DNA of 64,000 bases from an uncultured marine group I thaumarchaeote (GTDB lineage: Archaea > Thermoproteota > Nitrososphaeria > Nitrososphaerales > Nitrosopumilaceae): assembly GCA_902566725.1 (NCBI GenBank), contig CACFJZ010000001.1, positions 1 to 64,000 of the forward strand, in the 5' to 3' direction. The translations under genes were made by a program, and so were the position numbers. Numbering within the stretch: the stretch's first letter is position 1; the number at the start of each line of letters is the position of its first letter. Below, one piece after another: positions 57,194 to 64,000 of this stretch. Under the pieces are notes generated by a model, which did not search any database, was not told where the DNA came from, and saw nothing but the letters and a program-made list of their open reading frames with translations.

Positions 57194-60100
57194 TTACTCG
57201 ATAGAGTCGTATGGCTCAATAGGATCTTTGGTGGTCTCATTGCTTTGTAGCCATTCCAAGGTCTTTACAAAAGAATCAGCCAATTCAATTGTTGTAAGTA
57301 CCGGAATTCCCAATTCCAAGGATTTTCTTCTAATTTGATATTCATCGTCTAGCATTCCAACGTATTTTTCCAAGGAAAGTGTGCTAGGGATGTTTATGAT
57401 GAAATCAATTTTTTTCTCATATAATAGATCAGAGATATTTGGTTTACGTTCAGGTTCAGATATTTTATGTACAATTTCAATATCACCTACTTTTTCTTCA
57501 AAGAATTCAGCAGTATGTTCTGTGGCCAATAATTTGAATCCTAGTTGCTTAAGTTTTGCAATTGATGGGAGAAGTTTCTCTTTGTTTTCAGTACCTCCAG
57601 CAGTAATCAAAGCAGTTCCTTTTTCAGGTAAATTATAACCAACAGAGGTCAAACCTTTGGATAGTGCATCATAGAAACTATTTCCAAAACAAGCTGCTTC
57701 TCCAGTAGATTGCATTTCTACTCCTAATGCAATATCTGCACCATCTAGTTGCATAAATGAGAATTGAGGAACTTTTATTCCATAATTGTGGATTTTTTGC
57801 CATTTGTTTTCAGGAATTTTAGGTAATGGTTTATCCAGGATTGCTTTAGATGCAAGAGAGATAAGATTTGTCTTCACTAGTTTTGATACAAAGGGCATGG
57901 AACGAGATGCACGAATGTTTAGTTCAATTACATAAACATGGTCATCGTGTATTAAGAATTGAAGATTGAATGGACCTTTAACATTAAATGTTAATGCAAT
58001 TTTTTTGGTGTAATCATTTATAGTTTCAATTATTTTATTACTAAGACGCCAAGGGGGGATACACATCATTGCATCACCAGAATGAACTCCAGCAGAATCA
58101 ATATGTTCCACTATTGCACCAATAATTACTTCTTTGCCATTACTAATTCCGTCAACATCAACTTCAAGTGAGTCTAACATGAATTTTGAAATTACAACAG
58201 GATGATCTGGAGATACATCAGTTGCCTCTTTGACATATGTTTTGAGTTCATCTTGAGACCAAACAACTTTCATTGCAGCACCAGAAAGAACATAGGAAGG
58301 TCTGACAATTACAGGAAAACCAACTTCTTGTGCAAAATTTCTTGCCTCGTTGAGATTTGAAAATGCTTGCCATTTTGGTTGTTTAATGTGAAGTTTATCT
58401 AATTCGGCGCTAAACTTTGAACGGTCTTCTGCACGGTCGACATCAACGGCACTTGTTCCCAGGATATTGATTCCACGTTGTGCAAGACCAGGTGTCAAAT
58501 TATTTGCAGTTTGTCCACCCACACATGTGATTACACCTTTAGGGTTTTCAAAGTCAGCAATGTCCAGTAATCTCTCTTGGGTAAGTTCTTCAAAGTATAG
58601 ACGTGTACAAATATCATAATCAGTAGATACAGTTTCAGGATTACAATTAACAACTGATACATTTTTTTCTCCATTTTCTTGTAGACCCCAAACCATGTTC
58701 ACAGTTCCCCAATCAAATTCAACACTACTTCCAATTCGATATGGGCCTGCACCCACCACAACAATTCCTTTTTCATCAGGGGAGACCTTGATGTCATTTG
58801 TATTTCCCCCATAAGTCAGATAGAGATAGTTTGTTACTGCAGGCCATTCAGCAGCCAAAGTATCAATTTGTTTCACAGCAGGAATGATTCCAAAGTTTTT
58901 ACGAATTTCACGTACTTCATCAGGAGTTTTCTCTTTGACTCGTGCAATCTGGTTATCAGAAAATCCCATCTTTTTTGCATTTCGCAAAACAGATTCATCT
59001 AATTCAGATTCTTTGAGTTTTGATTCAGTGTTTACAATGTTTTGGATTTTTTCAATAAACCAAGGATCAATTGCAGATAGTTCGTATATTCTATTTACAG
59101 ATACCCCCATTTTTAATGCAATTGCAACATTGTATAATATTTGATCATCATGATGTGAGAGTTTGTATTCAATTTCTTCTTCGTTGTAGGTTTTACCATT
59201 TGAACGATTTAAGACAAGACCATCGTTTCCTATGTCAAGCATTCGAATTGCCTTTTGTAAAGATTCTTCAAATGTTCTTCCAACAGCCATGACCTCACCA
59301 ACAGATTTCATTGTTACACCGAGTTTACGATTAACAAGTTCAAATTTTGAGAAATCCCATCGAGGGTGTTTACAAACAACATAATCAAGTGATGGTTCAA
59401 AACATGCAGTTGTACTTTTTGTAATTCGGTTTACAAGTTCAGATAGATTGTATCCTAAACCAATCTTTGCAGACATGTATGCCAGAGGATAACCAGTGGC
59501 TTTACTAGCAAGAGCTGAAGAACGTGAAAGACGAGGATTGATTTCAATTGCAACATATCGATCCGAGTCAGAGTCAAGTGCATATTGTATATTACATTCA
59601 CCTACAATTCCAACATGTTTTGTAGCACGTAGAGCCGCAGTTCGTAGCATATGATATTCATGATTGTTAATTGTCTGGGAAGGAGCAACTACAATATTAT
59701 CACCGGTATGAACCTTCATAGAAAGAACATTTTCCATATTACATACAATTACATTATTTCCATCATAGTCTTGCATTACCTCGTATTCAATTTGCTTCCA
59801 ATGACCAATGTATTCTTCGACCAAGACCTGACCTACAAGACTAGCCTTACAACCACGTTCTACAATCTCATGGAGCTCAATTTCATTATGAGCAATTCCA
59901 CCACCACGCCCACCTAAAGTATACGCTACCCGAATGATTACAGGATATGATAATTCTTCAGCAACTTTTTTTGCATCCTCAAAATTTGTGACAGTTTTAC
60001 TTTTGAGGACAGGTACGTTTGCTTCACGCATAGAATCCTTGAAAAGCTGTCTATCCTCAGTGTTTTTAATTCCATTTACCTGAGTTCCAAGAACCTTAAC

Positions 60101-60436
60101 ATCATATTTTTTGAGAATTCCTGCCTCTTCTAATTTTACACCACAGTTCAATGCAGTTTGTCCACCGTATGCGAGCATTATTCCATCAGGTCTTTCTTTT
60201 TCCACAATGGATTCTACATACTTTGGCGTGACAGGTAAAAGGTAAACCTGGTCTGCAAAACGAGTATCTGTTTGAATTGTTGCAATATTTGGATTGATTA
60301 AAACACTTTTGATTCCATCTTCATGAATTGCCTTCAAACATTGACTTCCAGAATAATCAAATTCTCCAGCTTCACCAATTTTTATTGCACCACTTCCAAG
60401 TACAAGAATTTTCTTCAGTGATTCATTTTTTGGCAT
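57194..60436 (-). CDS. carB: Carbamoyl-phosphate synthase large subunit
   Basis: 1080 aa; duplicated ATP-grasp domains; GSGAIKIGEAGEFDYSGSQCLKAI. Confidence 0.97.
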   Translation of the reverse strand: MPKNESLKKILVLGSGAIKIGEAGEFDYSGSQCLKAIHEDGIKSVLINPNIATIQTDTRFADQVYLLPVTPKYVESIVEKERPDGIMLAYGGQTALNCGVKLEEAGILKKYDVKVLGTQVNGIKNTEDRQLFKDSMREANVPVLKSKTVTNFEDAKKVAEELSYPVIIRVAYTLGGRGGGIAHNEIELHEIVERGCKASLVGQVLVEEYIGHWKQIEYEVMQDYDGNNVIVCNMENVLSMKVHTGDNIVVAPSQTINNHEYHMLRTAALRATKHVGIVGECNIQYALDSDSDRYVAIEINPRLSRSSALASKATGYPLAYMSAKIGLGYNLSELVNRITKSTTACFEPSLDYVVCKHPRWDFSKFELVNRKLGVTMKSVGEVMAVGRTFEESLQKAIRMLDIGNDGLVLNRSNGKTYNEEEIEYKLSHHDDQILYNVAIALKMGVSVNRIYELSAIDPWFIEKIQNIVNTESKLKESELDESVLRNAKKMGFSDNQIARVKEKTPDEVREIRKNFGIIPAVKQIDTLAAEWPAVTNYLYLTYGGNTNDIKVSPDEKGIVVVGAGPYRIGSSVEFDWGTVNMVWGLQENGEKNVSVVNCNPETVSTDYDICTRLYFEELTQERLLDIADFENPKGVITCVGGQTANNLTPGLAQRGINILGTSAVDVDRAEDRSKFSAELDKLHIKQPKWQAFSNLNEARNFAQEVGFPVIVRPSYVLSGAAMKVVWSQDELKTYVKEATDVSPDHPVVISKFMLDSLEVDVDGISNGKEVIIGAIVEHIDSAGVHSGDAMMCIPPWRLSNKIIETINDYTKKIALTFNVKGPFNLQFLIHDDHVYVIELNIRASRSMPFVSKLVKTNLISLASKAILDKPLPKIPENKWQKIHNYGIKVPQFSFMQLDGADIALGVEMQSTGEAACFGNSFYDALSKGLTSVGYNLPEKGTALITAGGTENKEKLLPSIAKLKQLGFKLLATEHTAEFFEEKVGDIEIVHKISEPERKPNISDLLYEKKIDFIINIPSTLSLEKYVGMLDDEYQIRRKSLELGIPVLTTIELADSFVKTLEWLQSNETTKDPIEPYDSIE

Positions 60437-60438
60437 TT

Positions 60439-61503
60439 TTATTTCTCCATTAATTTTTTTAATTCGTTAAAGACATATTTACAATCAAAAGGACCAGGTG
60501 CAGCTTCGGGATGGAATTGTACTGCGATACAGCTTTTGGTTTTATGTTTAATACCTTCAACAGTATCATCATCAGCATTTGCAAACCATAATTTGAAATC
60601 AGATTTTTCTAAAGACTCAGGTTTAATTCCATATCCATGGTTTTGGCTAGTAACAAATACTTGATTGTTTTCTAAATTAACACAAGGTTTGTTTTGACCA
60701 CGATGTCCATATTTTAGTTTGTAAGTTTCAGTATTTCCTGCAATTCCAATGATTTGTGCACCTAGACAAATACCTAGAGTAGGAATATTATTTTCAATGA
60801 GTTTTTTTGCAGTGTCAATTGTATCAGGGCAGTTTTGGGGATCTCCAGGACCGCTACTCAGTACAACACCTTTTGGATTATATGACATTATTTTTTCGTA
60901 AGAAGTATCCCATGGGACAACTATTGCTTTGTAACCCAATTCTCTTACATTTCTAACAATTGCATTTTTTGCACCAGTATCAATGACGACAACGGATTGG
61001 TTTTCAGTGCCAAAGATTTTTTCTTCTTTAGTAGATACAATATCCATGAATTTTTCAGAAGTGTATGTTTTGATATTAGAAAGTTCATTTTGTATTTTTT
61101 CAACGTCAATTTCCTCATCAGAGACTACCAACGCAGCCATCATTACACCACTACTTGTAAGTTTCTTAGTAATTGCTCTAGTATCAATTCCAGATATTCC
61201 TGGAACCTTTTCATTAAACATCCATTCATCTAAAGTCATTTTCAGATTCCAGTGACTTGCAGTTTGAGATAATTCATGAATCACAAGACCTCTAATCTGC
61301 ATCACATCAGATTCAAAGAATTTAGAAATTCCATCCTCATCAACTGCGTCTAAATCAGGAATTCCATAGTTTCCAACTAGAGGGTAAGTTAAGGTGAGGA
61401 TTTGGCCATTGTAAGATGGATCAGTTAAAGCCTCAGTATAGCCTACCATTCCTGTATTGAAGACAATTTCGCCAAATACAGTGGTAGAATAGCCAAATCC
61501 CAT
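60439..61503 (-). CDS. carA: Carbamoyl-phosphate synthase small subunit (conserved N-terminus extends upstream of the listed Met)
   Basis: FGEIVFNTGMVGYTEALTDPSYNGQILTLTYPLVGNYG; GICLGAQ glutaminase nucleophile; AVQFHPEA. Confidence 0.95.
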   Translation of the reverse strand: MGFGYSTTVFGEIVFNTGMVGYTEALTDPSYNGQILTLTYPLVGNYGIPDLDAVDEDGISKFFESDVMQIRGLVIHELSQTASHWNLKMTLDEWMFNEKVPGISGIDTRAITKKLTSSGVMMAALVVSDEEIDVEKIQNELSNIKTYTSEKFMDIVSTKEEKIFGTENQSVVVIDTGAKNAIVRNVRELGYKAIVVPWDTSYEKIMSYNPKGVVLSSGPGDPQNCPDTIDTAKKLIENNIPTLGICLGAQIIGIAGNTETYKLKYGHRGQNKPCVNLENNQVFVTSQNHGYGIKPESLEKSDFKLWFANADDDTVEGIKHKTKSCIAVQFHPEAAPGPFDCKYVFNELKKLMEK

Positions 61504-61626
61504 TCCATCTAAAACAGTACCATCAGAAAGGATCAGCTTCCCAAACTTGTTTGCATGTTTGGATTTCTTTGTAGTTATTGTGACCCTCTACAAGTCTCTT
61601 TGAATCAGGATTTAAAAGCTTCTTTG

Positions 61627-61650
61627 CTGATCGATGTCAAGACCGATCAG
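61627..61650. repeat. 7-bp perfect inverted repeat (CTGATCG...CGATCAG, 10-nt spacer) over the cdvC stop codon
   Basis: Read directly: CTGATCGATGTCAAGACCGATCAG. Confidence 0.8.
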
Positions 61651-62855
61651 AGTGCACCAAATGATTCACTCCATTTATGATATGCACGGATGTTTTCAAT
61701 GGAGACGCTAGGTTTTCTTTTTGATTTAATATCTTTAAAGTCAGCCATTGTTAACTCACGTGGATCTTGTGGAGTTTCACCTTCTACAGGTTCATGATAA
61801 GTGGAGGATTTGAATAATTCATTTACAACTAACAACTGAGCACCCTGACATACATCTTTAATATCACTTGCACTATATCCATCAAATTGTTTTGCAAGAG
61901 TTACAAGATTGAATCTTGAGGATTTCTTTAATGGGCTCGTATATTGTTCGAATAATTTGTTCCGTGCATCTTGATTTGGAAGAGAGACATAGATTCGTTT
62001 TTGAAATCGTCTCAAGAAAGGCTCATCTAAGCTCCATGGTTTGTTAGTTGCCCCAATTACATACATCATGGTTTCTTTGCCTTTCCCATTTACACCATCT
62101 AATTCTGATAAGAATTGATTTTTTGCTCTAATTTCTCCGCCAACTTCACTATTTCTATCTCCAAGTAAAGAATCAACTTCATCAATGAATAAAATGACGG
62201 GTTTTCCTTCACGTTCATTGTACTTTCTTGCCATATTGAATAATTTTGAAACATTTTTTTCTGCTTCACCAAGCCATTTACTCATCATGGATGCGGCATC
62301 GACATTAATGAAATAACCATCTAATTCATTTGCAGTAGCTGCTGCTAGCATAGTTTTTCCGGTTCCAGGAGGACCATAAAGTAACATTCCACGTGGCCAA
62401 CCTAATGGGAATAAATCAGGTCTTTTACTTGGATATACAATAGATTCACGTAAAGCACCTTTTGCATCTTCTAGTCCAACAACTTCAGACCATTTTACAT
62501 CAGGTTTTTCTTTCATTACAAGGTCTTCAAGATCATTATCATCATCTTTGTGTGGTTGTGCTCTTGCAAGTGCCTTTTTTTGCTCCTCAGGAGATGCGTT
62601 TGGGTCAACAACAGGTTCAATATCACCACGAGTTTCACGTAAAGCCTTGATTCGTTCCTGATATTTTTTAAAACTATCCATATAGATTTTGTTTAAACTA
62701 CTTGTAGGATAAAGGCGAATTAATTTCATAAGAGTGTCAGAGGCTTTTTGATAATCCTCAATTGCCATACCGGCAGCACCTTGAGAATCAGCTCTAATAG
62801 CAGATGCTGCATATTTGCTAGCGCTTTTTTCTAATTCTTGTGGAGCCATACTCAT
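61647..62855 (-). CDS. cdvC: CdvC, Vps4-like AAA ATPase with N-terminal MIT domain
   Basis: MIT-like N-terminus (AIEDYQKASDTLMKLIRLYP); LLYGPPGTGKTMLAAATANE; ILFIDEVDSLLGDR. Confidence 0.94.
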   Translation of the reverse strand: MSMAPQELEKSASKYAASAIRADSQGAAGMAIEDYQKASDTLMKLIRLYPTSSLNKIYMDSFKKYQERIKALRETRGDIEPVVDPNASPEEQKKALARAQPHKDDDNDLEDLVMKEKPDVKWSEVVGLEDAKGALRESIVYPSKRPDLFPLGWPRGMLLYGPPGTGKTMLAAATANELDGYFINVDAASMMSKWLGEAEKNVSKLFNMARKYNEREGKPVILFIDEVDSLLGDRNSEVGGEIRAKNQFLSELDGVNGKGKETMMYVIGATNKPWSLDEPFLRRFQKRIYVSLPNQDARNKLFEQYTSPLKKSSRFNLVTLAKQFDGYSASDIKDVCQGAQLLVVNELFKSSTYHEPVEGETPQDPRELTMADFKDIKSKRKPSVSIENIRAYHKWSESFGAL

Positions 62856-63009
62856 ATTATTTCACAGATGAATTCAGTCGTGATTTGACTAGGTATTAGC
62901 GAGAGTAAACTGGTATCGAAATTTTGGTAAAATAAAATCAACTGAAATCAGTCTCGACGCCTGAATAATTCTCAAATAAGACTAAATATCCAAGTTTGAA
63001 TGAAAATTC

Positions 63010-63468
63010 ATGATTGAAGACAGATTAAGAGAATTATCAATCGAACTTCCAACACCGCCTAGTCCAGCTGGTTCATACATTCCAGTTGTGACCACAGGAA
63101 ATCTTGCTTTTGTTTCAGGACAAATTCCTATGAGAGATGGAAAAGTGATTTTTGAAGGAAAGGTTCCAGAACAACAATCATTAGAATCAGCTAGGGATGC
63201 AGCAAAAATTTGCATAATTAATGGACTTGCTCAATTAAAAGCAAATCTAGGTTCATTAGATAAAATTAGAAAATTTGTAAGGATTTCAGGATTTGTGAAT
63301 TCCAGTCCAAGTTTTATAGAACAACCAAAAGTAATCAACGCTGCATCAGATTTGCTAGTCGAAATATTTGGAGATATGGCAAAACATTCTAGAATCGCAG
63401 TCGGGGTTGCAAGCCTTCCATTAAATTCAACAGTAGAAATTGATATGGTCGTAGAATTTTCTACTTAA
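63010..63468 (+). CDS. RidA/YjgF family protein
   Basis: PAGSYIPVVTTGNLAFVSGQIPMRDGKV; VEIDMVVEF. Confidence 0.92.
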   Translation: MIEDRLRELSIELPTPPSPAGSYIPVVTTGNLAFVSGQIPMRDGKVIFEGKVPEQQSLESARDAAKICIINGLAQLKANLGSLDKIRKFVRISGFVNSSPSFIEQPKVINAASDLLVEIFGDMAKHSRIAVGVASLPLNSTVEIDMVVEFST

Positions 63469-64000
63469 TCTCAGAGACAGATTTTTCTAGATCATCAGCT
63501 AATGCTTCATAATCAGAACGTGTTTTACCAAGTTCTTTGAGTTTTTTCTCTTCTACATCTTCCAGATGTTTGTCAACATCTTTTGCAGCATGGTTTAATC
63601 GAGCTTCTGCCATCATGAATAAACGGTTATTTTCTTTCCACAGATGTTCTGTAACATGTTGAACATACACCTCAAGTGAGAGAATTAGATCCTCAGAATC
63701 ATTTGTTTCAAGATATTTTTTTGATGCTTCTTCTATTTTTTCAGCTATTGCTTTAGTACGTTCATGATCTACGAGCATCATTCGAATTGGACCCATATGA
63801 GTAGGCATTCCAGCCTTCTCAAGTGCAGGGAAAAATGCCTCTTCTTCTTTACCATGATGACAAACATCAGTAAAGTTTTGAGTAAAATCAATGGTGGGAA
63901 GAAGTATTTGTTCAGGAATTTGTTTTCCGTCTTTGAGAAGTTTTATTGTAGCATCTAAAGCCTGTAATACTTTTTCAATTAACTTGTGATCTTTTCTTAG
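63461..64000 (-). CDS. Hemerythrin-like (HHE) domain protein, N-terminus beyond window
   Basis: Frame stays open to the window end: LRKDHKLIEKVLQALDATIKLL...DVCHHGKEEEAFFPALEKAGMPTHMGPIRMMLVDHE...; HHE motifs. The ORF track starts at an internal Met (63808). Confidence 0.88.
   Translation of the reverse strand, partial: LRKDHKLIEKVLQALDATIKLLKDGKQIPEQILLPTIDFTQNFTDVCHHGKEEEAFFPALEKAGMPTHMGPIRMMLVDHERTKAIAEKIEEASKKYLETNDSEDLILSLEVYVQHVTEHLWKENNRLFMMAEARLNHAAKDVDKHLEDVEEKKLKELGKTRSDYEALADDLEKSVSEIK

Noticed and set aside
62856-63009. Gap between cdvC and ridA considered as a C/D-box sRNA
   Set aside because: CTGA-like boxes occur but no proper RTGATGA C box; looks like a divergent promoter region.
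1-64000. Mobile elements, prophage, rRNA, CRISPR-Cas, defence or toxin-antitoxin islands
   Set aside because: No transposase, integrase, Cas or rRNA-like sequence recognised; region is consistent with core chromosome.

Overview
The window is chromosomal DNA from an AT-rich ammonia-oxidising thaumarchaeon (Nitrosopumilus/Nitrosarchaeum-like). This is judged from CdvA and CdvC, a DnaJ-ferredoxin fusion, a plastocyanin-like copper protein, DNA ligase, FEN-1, tRNA endonuclease, the archaeal EF-1A/S10/RpoP cluster and an archaeal proteasome. Most of it is dense core genome: aminoacyl-tRNA synthetases, ilvB-ilvN-leuA-leuB, carAB, translation and central metabolism. One tRNA gene, tRNA-Ser(CGA) with a predicted 15-nt intron, was found. 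I found no rRNA, CRISPR array, transposon or prophage. Main points for follow-up: (1) a 20-aa leader ORF ending ITLLVDLLL just before ilvB, with a hairpin over its stop codon, resembling a branched-chain amino-acid attenuator; (2) a 582-aa tandem short-chain dehydrogenase resembling one half of Chloroflexus malonyl-CoA reductase, next to a hot-dog-like gene; (3) a shared MGLFGKK-like N-terminus on otherwise unrelated small zinc-finger and TPR proteins; (4) a Lys/Ala/Arg-rich H1-like protein with adjacent operator-like palindromes; (5) carA lacking any canonical start codon for its conserved N-terminus; (6) several unannotated microproteins; (7) in-frame tandem repeats in an aldolase tail and a copper-protein stalk. 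All functional assignments come from reading motifs by eye; no database search was run.
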